From positions 1-64,000 of the forward strand of contig JAFRXD010000098.1 of assembly GCA_017441605.1 (NCBI GenBank): DNA of 64,000 nucleotides, given 5' to 3'. The DNA is from Thermoguttaceae bacterium (GTDB lineage: Bacteria > Planctomycetota > Planctomycetia > Pirellulales > Thermoguttaceae). Positions 51,103-59,436 of this stretch are shown here, piece after piece. A program made the position numbers and the translations under genes. The notes beneath the pieces were generated by a model. That model saw only the letters and a program-made list of their open reading frames with translations, did not search any database and had not been told where the DNA came from. Every line of letters begins with the position of its first letter. Positions within the stretch are counted from its first letter, which is position 1.

Positions 51103-52569
51103 GTGGTTATGTTGACGTCGGTTTGCGCGGTTTTATTTTTGCTCTCGCTGGGCGCGTGCTTCTTTTACGCCAATGTCGCTCGGCGCCGCGGTTGGCTCGA
51201 TCGTCCCGTCGGTCCGAGGAAAAATCAAAAAAAGGAGGTTCCGGTCGGCGGCGGCGTCGCCGTTATGTCGGTGGCGCTGGCGGGGTTCTACGTCCGCGCC
51301 CCGAGCTTTTTCCTCGATCCCGCCGAGTTCCAACTCGCGACGAGCGCTGCCTTCGTCGCCTGCTGGTGCGCGTGGCTCGGGTTCCTCGACGATCGGCGCG
51401 AATTGTCCGCCCCGACCAAACTGGTTCTTCAGCTGATTCCCGCTTTGCTCTTTTGCCTCCCCTTCTGGGCGAGCGCCGAGCGAACGACCTTCCTCTACGC
51501 GGCTCCCGACGCCGATTTCCTCATGTGGCGCGTCGGAAAGCTCGGGTTCCTCGCCCTCGCCGCGTGGGTCGTCCTAAGCGTTAACGCGTTCAACTTGCTC
51601 GACGGGGCCGACGGGTTCGCGACCGTCTTCGCCATAACCGTCCTCGCGACCTTGGCGATCGTCGTCTCCTTCTGGACCGAGCCGTCCGAAGGAATAACGT
51701 TCGCCTGTTGGGGGCTTTGCGCGATTCTCGCCGGTTTCCTCGTTCTCAACTTCCCGCCGGCGCGCCTGTACCTCGGAGATTCCGGCAGCCTGTCGATCGG
51801 ATTCCTCGTCTCCTTTTTGGCCCTCGCGGTCTTCTACAGTCAATCGATCGCGCGACCGGCGCCCTTCCTCGCGCTCTTCGCCCTTCCGACGATCGACGTC
51901 CTCTTCGCGATTCTGCGCCGGAAACTCCTCGGCGCCGGAATCTTTTTCCCGGACCTGGAGCATATTCACCACCGGCTCGCCCGCCGCTTCGGCCCCGGCG
52001 TCAAGTCGCTGCTCGTCTTCCTCGCGCTGCAACTCCCCGTCTGCGCGGCGGTCGTCGTCGCCTATCGGACCGACCGCGACGCGATCCTCCTTATCGTCGG
52101 CGCGCTCTACCTCGTCGGGCTCCCCCTCTCCGGGCTCTTCGGGCGCGAGGAAATCGTCGCTCTCGCCCAAAGATGGACCCGATTCTACGTCCGCGATCGA
52201 TTCGAGCGCGACGGCGCCTTCTTCGCGATGCGCCGCTCGACCTTCGACCGAGAGTCCGACAAGATCTGGCGCGACGTCCTAAAAGACTTTCGCGACGCCG
52301 GTTGCGTCTCCCTCTCGATGCGCGCGAAAGATCCCGATCGCGGTTTCGCCTGCAAGGGGATTTGGAGCGCGAGCCGCGACGAGCGACGCGGAGCGACCCA
52401 TCGCGCCTTTAAATTAATCGGGCGATGGGCGTTCGACGCCGACTTCCTACAAATTCGCGACCCGGACGAAACGACCAAACTGTTCCTCAAACTCGCGAAC
52501 AAGAGCCTGACCGCGTTAAAAATCGATCGCGAAGAGGCCTCCGAACAAGCCCTCGGAGTCGAAGAATGA
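51103..52569 (+). CDS. GT4-family polyprenyl-phosphate sugar-1-phosphate transferase (WecA/MraY-like)
   Basis: This enzyme transfers a sugar-1-phosphate from UDP-sugar to undecaprenyl phosphate, the first membrane step of glycan assembly. The 488 residues have about 10 membrane segments with LGFLDDRRELS (Mg site), NAFNLLDGADGFAT, LYLGDSGSLSIGF and EHIHHRLARR, the GT4 signatures. The C-terminal 130 residues are cytoplasmic and unlike the core family. Start is GTG 51103 or ATG 51109; no Shine-Dalgarno is visible for either. First gene of an operon; its stop overlaps the next start (ATGA). Confidence 0.88.
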   Translation: MVMLTSVCAVLFLLSLGACFFYANVARRRGWLDRPVGPRKNQKKEVPVGGGVAVMSVALAGFYVRAPSFFLDPAEFQLATSAAFVACWCAWLGFLDDRRELSAPTKLVLQLIPALLFCLPFWASAERTTFLYAAPDADFLMWRVGKLGFLALAAWVVLSVNAFNLLDGADGFATVFAITVLATLAIVVSFWTEPSEGITFACWGLCAILAGFLVLNFPPARLYLGDSGSLSIGFLVSFLALAVFYSQSIARPAPFLALFALPTIDVLFAILRRKLLGAGIFFPDLEHIHHRLARRFGPGVKSLLVFLALQLPVCAAVVVAYRTDRDAILLIVGALYLVGLPLSGLFGREEIVALAQRWTRFYVRDRFERDGAFFAMRRSTFDRESDKIWRDVLKDFRDAGCVSLSMRAKDPDRGFACKGIWSASRDERRGATHRAFKLIGRWAFDADFLQIRDPDETTKLFLKLANKSLTALKIDREEASEQALGVEE

Positions 52570-53699
52570 AGACGATCTGCGTCGCGAGCGCCCGACCCAA
52601 CTTCATGAAGCTCGCCCCGATTTTCGACGCCTTTCGCCCCCGACCCGAGTTCGAGCCCCTCCTCGTTCACACCGGTCAGCACTACGACGACGCGATGAGC
52701 GGGGTTTTCTTTCGCGAGCTGGGTCTCCCAAAACCTTTTCGCAATCTCGGAGTCGGCTCCGGCTCGAGCGTCGCGCGCGTCGCCGAGACGATGGCGCGCT
52801 TCGAGCGCGTTTGCCTCGAGGAAAAGCCGAATCTGATCCTCGTCGTCGGCGACGTCGACGGAACCCTCGCCGCCGCCCTCGTCGCCGCCAAACTGCGCGT
52901 TCCCCTCGCGCACGTCGAGGCCGGACTGCGCTCCTACGACCGATCCATGCCCGAGGAAATCAATCGGATCGTCGTCGACTCCCTCGCCGACTTCCTCTTC
53001 TGCTCCGAAGAGAGCGCCGTTCGCAACTTGCGCCGAGAGGGCGCCGATCCCGACAAGATCTTCTTCGTCGGAAACGTTATGATCGACTCTCTTTACAAAA
53101 ACCTCGCCGCCGCGGCGAAATCCGATATTTTGTCCCGCCTCGACTTGCGCCCTCGCGCCTACGCCGTCGTCACCCTGCACCGCCCCGCCAACGTCGACGA
53201 CCCCGACGCGCCGCGCGAAATCCTCGGCGCCCTCGTCGAGATCTCCCGCGACCTGCCCCTCGTCTTTCCCGTTCATCCGAGAACGCGCAAGAATATCGAC
53301 GCGCTCGGTTTGCGCCCCCTTCTCGACTCCGCCCCGAATATCCGACTACTCGAGCCGCTCGGGCGATTCGACTTCCTCGCCCTCGTCAAAGACGCGAGCC
53401 GCGTCTTCACCGACTCCGGCGGGATTCAAGAAGAGACGACCGCGCTTCGCGTTCCGTGCGTTACGATTCGCGACAACACCGAGCGCCCGATCACCGTCGA
53501 AATCGGCTCGAACCAACTCGCCGGGCGAACCGCTTCCGGAATCCTGGCCGCCAACGAGCGCGTCGCGCGCGGCGAGTTCGACGACCGCTCGATCCCCGCG
53601 CTCTGGGACGGACGCGCCGCCGAGCGGATCGTCGACGCCCTCGCCGACCGCTTCCAACTCGAAAGGAGACGTCCCGATGGGAACCGACCGACGCGTTGA
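52566..53699 (+). CDS. wecB: UDP-N-acetylglucosamine 2-epimerase (non-hydrolysing)
   Basis: WecB makes UDP-ManNAc from UDP-GlcNAc. The 377 residues show VASARPNFMKLAP, HTGQHYDDAMSGVFF, LILVVGDVDGTLAAALVAAK, HVEAGLRSYDRSMPEE, TLHRPANVDD, PVHPRTRKN and TDSGGIQEE, all strong family motifs. The ATG at 52566 overlaps the previous stop. It feeds ManNAc-type sugar to the WecG-like transferase, whose start overlaps its stop by 23 bases. Confidence 0.94.
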   Translation: MKTICVASARPNFMKLAPIFDAFRPRPEFEPLLVHTGQHYDDAMSGVFFRELGLPKPFRNLGVGSGSSVARVAETMARFERVCLEEKPNLILVVGDVDGTLAAALVAAKLRVPLAHVEAGLRSYDRSMPEEINRIVVDSLADFLFCSEESAVRNLRREGADPDKIFFVGNVMIDSLYKNLAAAAKSDILSRLDLRPRAYAVVTLHRPANVDDPDAPREILGALVEISRDLPLVFPVHPRTRKNIDALGLRPLLDSAPNIRLLEPLGRFDFLALVKDASRVFTDSGGIQEETTALRVPCVTIRDNTERPITVEIGSNQLAGRTASGILAANERVARGEFDDRSIPALWDGRAAERIVDALADRFQLERRRPDGNRPTR

Positions 53700-54447
53700 C
53701 GTCCTCGGCGTCCCCGTCGACCCCGTCCCCTTCGACGAGGCCCTCGAGATCGCCCTCCGAGCCGCGAAAGAACGCGCCAATGCGAGCCGCGTCGTCGCCG
53801 TCAATCCCGAGAAGGTCATGATCGCGCGCCGATCCCCCGAAATCGCCGCGTTTATCGAATCCTCCGACCTCGCGATCCCCGACGGCGTCGGCGTCGTTAT
53901 GGCGCTCAAATTATTGCGCGGCGTCGTCGCCGAGCGAGTCGCCGGGGCGGATCTGGCGACCGCGATCTTTCGCGAGTCCGGCGCGCGCGGAATCAAAATC
54001 TTCCTCTACGGCGCTCGCGAGGACGTCAACGAGGGCGCCGCGCGAAAGCTCAAAGAATTGTTCCCCGATATCGTAATCGTCGGTCGCCAAAACGGTTACC
54101 TACCGGAGGACCGGTTCGGCGAACTGGTCGAGCGAATTAACGCCTCCGACGCCGACGCCCTCTTTCTCGCCCTCGGAAGTCCCAAGCAGGAGCGATGGAT
54201 CGAGCGATTCGCCCCCGAGCTCCGCGTCGGGCTCTGCATGGGCGTCGGCGGAACCTTCGACGCGCTCGTCGGGCGCGTCAAGCGAGCCCCCCTCTCCTGG
54301 CAAAAGGCGAGGCTCGAATGGCTTTATCGCCTTATTCGCCAACCCTCGCGATTCTGGCGCCAGCGCCGAATCTTCCTCTTCGCCTTTAAGGTTTTGTTCG
54401 AATATCTTTTTGGAAAACGAGATCGCGTCGACGAGCCAACGAAATGA
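53677..54447 (+). CDS. WecG/TagA/CpsF-family glycosyltransferase
   Basis: This GT26-family enzyme adds ManNAc or related sugar to a lipid-linked acceptor. The 256 residues show VVAVNPEKVMIA, LAIPDGVGVVMA, IFLYGAREDV and LGSPKQERWI, the family's conserved blocks. No membrane segment; basic C-terminal helix may bind the membrane. Together with the preceding GT4 and WecB genes it suggests an N-acetylmannosamine-containing surface glycan, as in enterobacterial common antigen or teichoic-acid linkage synthesis. Confidence 0.9.
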   Translation: MGTDRRVDVLGVPVDPVPFDEALEIALRAAKERANASRVVAVNPEKVMIARRSPEIAAFIESSDLAIPDGVGVVMALKLLRGVVAERVAGADLATAIFRESGARGIKIFLYGAREDVNEGAARKLKELFPDIVIVGRQNGYLPEDRFGELVERINASDADALFLALGSPKQERWIERFAPELRVGLCMGVGGTFDALVGRVKRAPLSWQKARLEWLYRLIRQPSRFWRQRRIFLFAFKVLFEYLFGKRDRVDEPTK

Positions 54448-56597
54448 AACAACTGGTCCAACAACTCGCCAACGGCAAGCCGTTCGTTCTGGAAACCCCC
54501 GAGCCAATTCTGCCCCCCGGGTTCGTTCTCGTCCAAAACTACTACTCCGCCGTTAGTTCCGGCACCGAGGGCGCGACCGTCCGAACCGCGCGAAAGAGCC
54601 TCCTCGGCAAAGCCCTCGACCGTCCCAAGGACGTCGTCGCGACCCTCGAGCTGCTCAAAACGCGAGGGCTCGTCCAGACCCTCCGCGAGGTCGACAAGAA
54701 ACTCGAAGGCTATTCCCCACTTGGCTATAGCTCCGCCGGAAAAGTCGTCGAGGTCGCGCCGGGCGTCTCCGAATTCCGCGTCGGCGACCTCGCCGCCTGC
54801 GCCGGAGTCGGGTTCGCCAACCACGCCGAATTCGTCGCCGTTCCGCAAAACCTCTGCGTCAAACTCGACCCCGAGGCGGACTTGCGCGCAGCCTCCTACA
54901 ACGCCCTCGGCGCGATCGCGATCCAAGCGACCCGGCGCGCCGACTTGCGACTCGGCGAGTCTTGCGCCGTAATCGGGCTGGGGCTCGTCGGCGTCCTGAC
55001 CGCGCTCCTCCTTAAAGCGAGCGGAATTCGCGTCTTCGGAATCGACGTCGCCCAACCCGCCGTCGACAAGGCGCGCGAGCTGGGAATCGACGCGAAACTC
55101 CGCTCCGAACCCGGCTTGGAGGCGGAGATCCTCCTCAAAACCCGAGGAATCGGAGCCGACGCCGTAATAATCGCCGCCGCGACCTCGAGCCTCGACCCGA
55201 TCAACTTCGCCGGAAAGCTCGCGCGCGCCAAGGGCCGCGTCGTCGTTCTCGGCGACGTCCCCGTCGGTTTCGACCGCAATCCCGACTACTACCCCAAAGA
55301 GCTCGAATTGCGAATGTCCCGCTCCTACGGTCCCGGGCGCTACGACCTTCGATACGAGGAGCTTGGGCTCGACTATCCCCCCGACTGCGAGCGCTGGACC
55401 GAAAAGCGCAACATGGAGGCGTTTCAGGACTTGCTCCGCTCCGGCGCGATCGACGGCGACAAACTGACGACCCATGAATTCTCTCTCGACGACGCTCCCA
55501 AAGCCTACGATATGATCCTCGGCAAAACCGAGCCGTTCCTCGGCGTCGTAATTCGTTACGCCGTCGACGCTCGCAAACCGCGCCGCGTCGCGAGACTCGC
55601 GAGCCGTCCCGCGAAACCGATCCCGGCGCCCGGCTTGGCGTTCCTCGGCGCCGGGAGTTACGCCCAAGGCTCCCTGCTCCCCAACTTGCCGAGCGCGAGC
55701 GAGTTCCGGCGCGTCGCCGTCCTGACCCGCTCCGGAGCCTCCGCCAAGCGCGTCGCCGACAAATTCGGGTTCGAGTTCGCGACCGACGACCCCCGCGATA
55801 TTTTCGAGAACGACGCGATCGACGCCCTTTTCGTCGCGACCCGGCACGACTCCCGCGCCGCGCTCGTCTCCGACGCCCTCGACGCGCGCAAAAACCTCTT
55901 CGTCGAGAAGCCGCTCTGCCTAACCCGCGACGAGCTAACTCAAATCGAGGCTCAATACGCCGCCGCGTCCCAACTTCCCGACCCGCCGCGCCTTATGGTC
56001 GGTTACAATCGCCGCTTCGCGCCCCTCGCCCTCAAAGCGAAAGCCGCCCTCGGCGCCGCCCCCATAGCGATCGTCTATCGAATCAACGCGGGGGCGATTC
56101 CCAAAGAGAAGTGGATCCAAGAGCCAACGATCGGCGGCGGGAGAATTCTCGGCGAGGTCTGCCATTTCGTCGATTTCGTTTCTTGGCTCGCGAGCTCCCC
56201 GATCGCGAGCGTTTACGCGACCGCGATGGCGGACGGAACCCCCCTTCGCGACGTCGTTTCCGTCTCGCTCCGCCTAAAAAACGGCTCGATCGCCTCGATC
56301 CATTACTTCGCCAACGGCGCGAAGTCGGTTCCCAAAGAGCGGATAGAAATCTACCAAGGGGGCTCGACCCTAATCCTCGACGACTTCCGCGCCTTTGAAA
56401 TCCGCTCCCCCAAAGGATCGCGCAAGTCGAAATCGATTCAGAACAAAGGACAGCGCGAGGAAATCGCGGCTTTCCTGGGCGCGATCCAAACCGGCGCCCC
56501 GTCCCCGATTCCCCCCGAGGAAATTTTCCGAACCTCCGCCGCGACCTTCGCGATCCTCGACTCGCTCGCCTCCGCCCGCGAAATCCCCGTCGAATAA
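54444..56597 (+). CDS. Bi-domain oxidoreductase (MDR + Gfo/Idh/MocA)
   Basis: This 717-residue fusion has an N-terminal medium-chain dehydrogenase (about 1-350) with the Rossmann segment CAVIGLGLVGVLTALLL and a zinc-type fold lacking an obvious structural zinc loop. A C-terminal Gfo/Idh/MocA domain (about 395-715) follows with AFLGAGSYAQGSLLPNL, FVEKPLCL and a substrate lysine region (VGYNRRFAPLA). Such fusions occur in surface-polysaccharide loci, often with alginate-lyase-like and toroid proteins. It overlaps the WecG-like gene (ATGA) and precedes the toroid gene by 12 bp. Substrate unknown. Confidence 0.85.
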   Translation: MKQLVQQLANGKPFVLETPEPILPPGFVLVQNYYSAVSSGTEGATVRTARKSLLGKALDRPKDVVATLELLKTRGLVQTLREVDKKLEGYSPLGYSSAGKVVEVAPGVSEFRVGDLAACAGVGFANHAEFVAVPQNLCVKLDPEADLRAASYNALGAIAIQATRRADLRLGESCAVIGLGLVGVLTALLLKASGIRVFGIDVAQPAVDKARELGIDAKLRSEPGLEAEILLKTRGIGADAVIIAAATSSLDPINFAGKLARAKGRVVVLGDVPVGFDRNPDYYPKELELRMSRSYGPGRYDLRYEELGLDYPPDCERWTEKRNMEAFQDLLRSGAIDGDKLTTHEFSLDDAPKAYDMILGKTEPFLGVVIRYAVDARKPRRVARLASRPAKPIPAPGLAFLGAGSYAQGSLLPNLPSASEFRRVAVLTRSGASAKRVADKFGFEFATDDPRDIFENDAIDALFVATRHDSRAALVSDALDARKNLFVEKPLCLTRDELTQIEAQYAAASQLPDPPRLMVGYNRRFAPLALKAKAALGAAPIAIVYRINAGAIPKEKWIQEPTIGGGRILGEVCHFVDFVSWLASSPIASVYATAMADGTPLRDVVSVSLRLKNGSIASIHYFANGAKSVPKERIEIYQGGSTLILDDFRAFEIRSPKGSRKSKSIQNKGQREEIAAFLGAIQTGAPSPIPPEEIFRTSAATFAILDSLASAREIPVE

Positions 56598-56609
56598 GGA
56601 AATAGCCCC

Positions 56610-57755
56610 ATGAGCGCCGAACTCGAATCGCTCCCCCGAATCGTCGAGGAATCGCTCGCCTGGGCGCGCGCGCGAAACTACGAGGGAGTCGACCCTTACG
56701 ACGCGCTCAATTCCCCCTTCGCGACCGCGCTCTCCCTCGGAACCCGATTCGGGCGGATCGCGCTAACTCAGCTCCTGCGCCGCTCCCCGATTAACTTGCG
56801 CCCCCTTCTCGGGATACGCCCCGGAGCCAATCCCAAGGCGCTCGGGCTGTTTCTCGAAAGCCTCGTAAAACTCGATCGCCACGAGGAGTGCGACGCCCTC
56901 GTCCGCCGCCTCGCCGACCTGCGTTCCCCCGCCTCCGGGTCCGCGTGGGGCTACAACTTCCCGTGGCAAAACCGCTTCCAACTCCTCCCGCGCTGGACCC
57001 CGACGATCGTCAACGCGGCCTTTATCGGAAACGCCCTCCTCGACCATTACGACGCGACCGGTTCCCAACTCGCGCTCGACCTGGCGCTCTCGATCCCCGA
57101 TTTTCTCCTAAACGACCTTAATCGCGAGTGTTTCGACGACGACTCCTTTTGCTTCTCCTATACCCCGCTCGACGAAAACTACGTCCACAACGCGAACCTC
57201 CTCGGCGCCGCGCTGCTCGCTAGACTCGCCGTCCAATACGGCGTCGACCGCGCCCTCGATCCCGCCCTTTGCGCCTTGCGATATTCCGCGAAACGCCAGC
57301 GACCCGACGGATCTTGGTTTTACGCCGAGCGAAAAGAGCAGCGATGGATCGACTCCTTCCACACCGGGTTCAACTTGGAGGCGATCCGCCGATTCCTCAA
57401 ACTCGGTCTCGCGCCGGAACTTGCCGAGCCTTACAAACGCGGCGTCCGATTCTACGCCGAGAATTTCTTTCTAGAAGACGGCGCCCCAAAGTACTACGCC
57501 GACCGCTTTTACCTAGTCGACGTCCACGCCCCCGCCGAGGCGATCTACTTCTTCGCCGGAGAGGGAGCCGAATATCGCGACCTAACCGATCGCGTTCTCC
57601 GTTGGTTCCTAACCCACATGCGCGACAAAGCCTCCGGCGCGTTCTATTTCCGCCGCAAAGGCCGCTTCGCGATCAAGATTCCCTATATGCGCTGGTCGCA
57701 AGCCTGGGCGCTGCGAGGGTTGATCGAGTACTCTCGCGCAAACCCGCGCCGTTAA
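56610..57755 (+). CDS. Alpha/alpha-toroid protein of a polysaccharide locus
   Basis: This 381-residue soluble protein has no signal peptide and a repeated helix pair pattern (WGYNFPWQNRF, SIPDFLLNDL, YTPLDENYVHNANLL, DGSWFYAERKEQRWID, YYADRFYLVDVHAPAEA) resembling an (alpha/alpha)6 toroid. Similar genes sit beside bi-domain oxidoreductases in polysaccharide clusters, and the family is annotated only loosely. It may act on an intermediate or precursor glycan. Last gene of the operon; its 3' end faces the converging SUMF1-like gene across the repeat region. Confidence 0.75.
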   Translation: MSAELESLPRIVEESLAWARARNYEGVDPYDALNSPFATALSLGTRFGRIALTQLLRRSPINLRPLLGIRPGANPKALGLFLESLVKLDRHEECDALVRRLADLRSPASGSAWGYNFPWQNRFQLLPRWTPTIVNAAFIGNALLDHYDATGSQLALDLALSIPDFLLNDLNRECFDDDSFCFSYTPLDENYVHNANLLGAALLARLAVQYGVDRALDPALCALRYSAKRQRPDGSWFYAERKEQRWIDSFHTGFNLEAIRRFLKLGLAPELAEPYKRGVRFYAENFFLEDGAPKYYADRFYLVDVHAPAEAIYFFAGEGAEYRDLTDRVLRWFLTHMRDKASGAFYFRRKGRFAIKIPYMRWSQAWALRGLIEYSRANPRR

Positions 57756-57833
57756 GGGGCAAACTTCGTTTTCCCCTTAACAATCCCCTTTCCTATATGC
57801 CTTTATCTCCACTTTTTGTCCTCGTTCAGGAGC

Positions 57834-57985
57834 GTTTTGTTTTTTGAATCTCTCCCGCTCGCCGAGCGCTAGAGGCGCTTGAGGCGGCGAGCTCCTTGTG
57901 CTTCAAAAAACAAAACTACAACGCTAACCCAAACAAAGGGAGACTTTGAATAAAGGAAGGCGACGAAACGGTTAGTCGGACGTCG
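57834..57985. repeat. 152-bp repeated 3' module with three-tier inverted repeat (copy 1)
   Basis: Perfect 15-bp outer arms GTTTTGTTTTTTGAA (57834-57848) and TTCAAAAAACAAAAC (57902-57916) enclose GCTCGCC/GGCGAGC (57857-57863 and 57886-57892) and AGCGC/GCGCT (57865-57869 and 57875-57879). The module continues to the SUMF1-like gene's last codons (57972-57985). Copy 2 is at 63849-64000, with about six mismatches over the 140 bases 57846-57985. The stem has no canonical T-run. Confidence 0.85.
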
Positions 57986-58901
57986 AGACTAGGGCGAGGC
58001 GGGCGCCCAAGTAGATGAAGCGCCCATCCGCGTCGTCCCTGTTCCGGTTGGCGGAGCGGCAGTACCCGGCGTAGCTGCTCCAGCAACCGCCGCGCCTAAC
58101 GCGGTCCGAGCCCGCAACAAGTCCCTTCGGATCCTTCACCCCTCCAGTAGGATATACCCCGTACCGGTCCTTGCACCACTCCCATACGTTCCCATGCATA
58201 TCGTAAAGTCCCCAAGCATTTGACGCGTAACTTCGAACGGGACTCGTCTTTTCAAGATACGGTCCTTTCGTCCTCGTTCCATAAGGATAGTTCCCGTCGC
58301 AGTTCGCGTTGTCCCCGTTCAACGAATCGCCAAACGAAAACGCCGCCGTCGTTCCCGCTCGACACGCGTATTCCCATTGCGCCTCCGTCGGCAAACTAAA
58401 ACGCCATCCCTCTGGCGCCGCCTTAAGCTCTTCGTTCAACTTGTTGACGAAGGCTTCGCAATCGTTCCAAGAGACGCTTTCGACCGGGAGATTCTCTCCC
58501 GTGAAATAGCTCGGATTCTCCCCCGTTATCGCTTCCCATTGCGCTTGCGTCAGCTCCGTCTCCATTAGCCAATACGCCTTCGTCAAAACGACTTTGTGTT
58601 GCGTCTCGTCGCTCTCGCGCCCCTTTTCGCTCAAGGGACTCCCCATCAAAAACTCCCCCGCCGGGCAGTACCGAAACGCGAACTCCGCCCCGTTGATCGT
58701 CAGCGTCGCGCGATCCCCGGCGCAACGTGAGCCGCTAAAACTATTGATCGCGTCGAAACCGACTTTGGGTCCGCGACTTAATCCCCGATGCGTTCGGTCG
58801 CCCTCCAATTCGCCAACGTTCTTGCAATCGGAGGACGCGTCGACGTCGCCGGAACCGTCGAGAAAGAGTTGACCGAGTTGAAACGGTATTCGTTTGGACA
58901 T
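57972..58901 (-). CDS. SUMF1/FGE-fold protein, possible retroelement-diversified target
   Basis: This 309-residue protein has a SUMF1/FGE-type core from about residue 65: FRYCPAGEFLMGSP, LMETELTQAQWEAITG, PVESVSWNDCEAFVNKLN, LPTEAQWEYACRAGT and GLYDMHGNVWEWCKD. No signal peptide is obvious. The late segment is GGCWSSYAGYCRSANRNR; the FGE cysteine pair is incomplete (one Cys in SYAGYC but none at the first site), so formylglycine generation is unlikely. The last codons (57975-58088) fit the pattern of a DGR variable region: AGC AGC TAC, TTC ATC TAC. The ATG at 58901 has AAGGA upstream. A second gene copy begins at the right window edge. Confidence 0.75.
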   Translation of the reverse strand: MSKRIPFQLGQLFLDGSGDVDASSDCKNVGELEGDRTHRGLSRGPKVGFDAINSFSGSRCAGDRATLTINGAEFAFRYCPAGEFLMGSPLSEKGRESDETQHKVVLTKAYWLMETELTQAQWEAITGENPSYFTGENLPVESVSWNDCEAFVNKLNEELKAAPEGWRFSLPTEAQWEYACRAGTTAAFSFGDSLNGDNANCDGNYPYGTRTKGPYLEKTSPVRSYASNAWGLYDMHGNVWEWCKDRYGVYPTGGVKDPKGLVAGSDRVRRGGCWSSYAGYCRSANRNRDDADGRFIYLGARLALVSTSD

Positions 58902-59060
58902 AGGTCCGTTCCTTGGTCGCGTTGTTCGCGAAATTCTTATTTCGTCTCGAAAACGCGGGAAAAACAACGTCGCATCGCGCGCGTCGTCCCGCGAGAAGTC
59001 GTTCGTTCTTCCATTGGGAAACCGCGCTTTCGCCAATCGCTCCAGCGCGGCGCAATTCCG

Positions 59061-59421
59061 AACGAGGAAATCAAGCGACGAGCGCCTTTGTCTTCTTCTT
59101 GAACTCCGCGATCGTCATCTTCGCCCGCTCCGCCGCTTGTTTTTGCGTGAGAAGTTTGTCGTTGACGAGTCCCATCAAAGTGGACAAGACCCCCGCTTCA
59201 AAGCGCTCCTTCGATTCCTCCTCGCTAATCCAACCGTCGTAAACCGACAATTCTTCTTTCATCTCCTCGTCCTCCAATTCTTGCAACACGTCGTAAAACA
59301 ACTTGCGCGATATTTTCTGACCAACGCTCGCGACCGCCTGCAACGCGTAGTCGATAAACGCGTTAAAAGCGATACGGGCGTCCCCGTCAAAGTTCTTGAT
59401 CTTCTCCCGCAACGCGCGCAA
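59061..59421 (-). pseudogene. Truncated tandem copy of Rpn C-terminal domain
   Basis: An open frame at 59071-59421 (116 codons from TTG) holds only the C-terminal part of the adjacent Rpn-like gene. The bases 59061-59403 match 59427-59769 without indels (343 bp each). The nuclease core is missing, so it is a broken copy, although its frame is intact. Differences between copies cluster around one patch (ESKERFEAGVLST versus ERDECLEKGGLIM). Confidence 0.8.
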
Positions 59422-59436
59422 ACGCTAACGAGGAAA

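Noticed and set aside
51103..57755. Possible CRISPR or integron structure in the polysaccharide region
   Set aside because: Repeated short words come from codon bias; no regularly spaced direct repeats are present here or elsewhere in the window.
57834..57916. Inverted repeat as a canonical rho-independent terminator
   Set aside because: The GC stem is not directly followed by a T-run on either strand; the AT-rich outer arms pair with each other instead.
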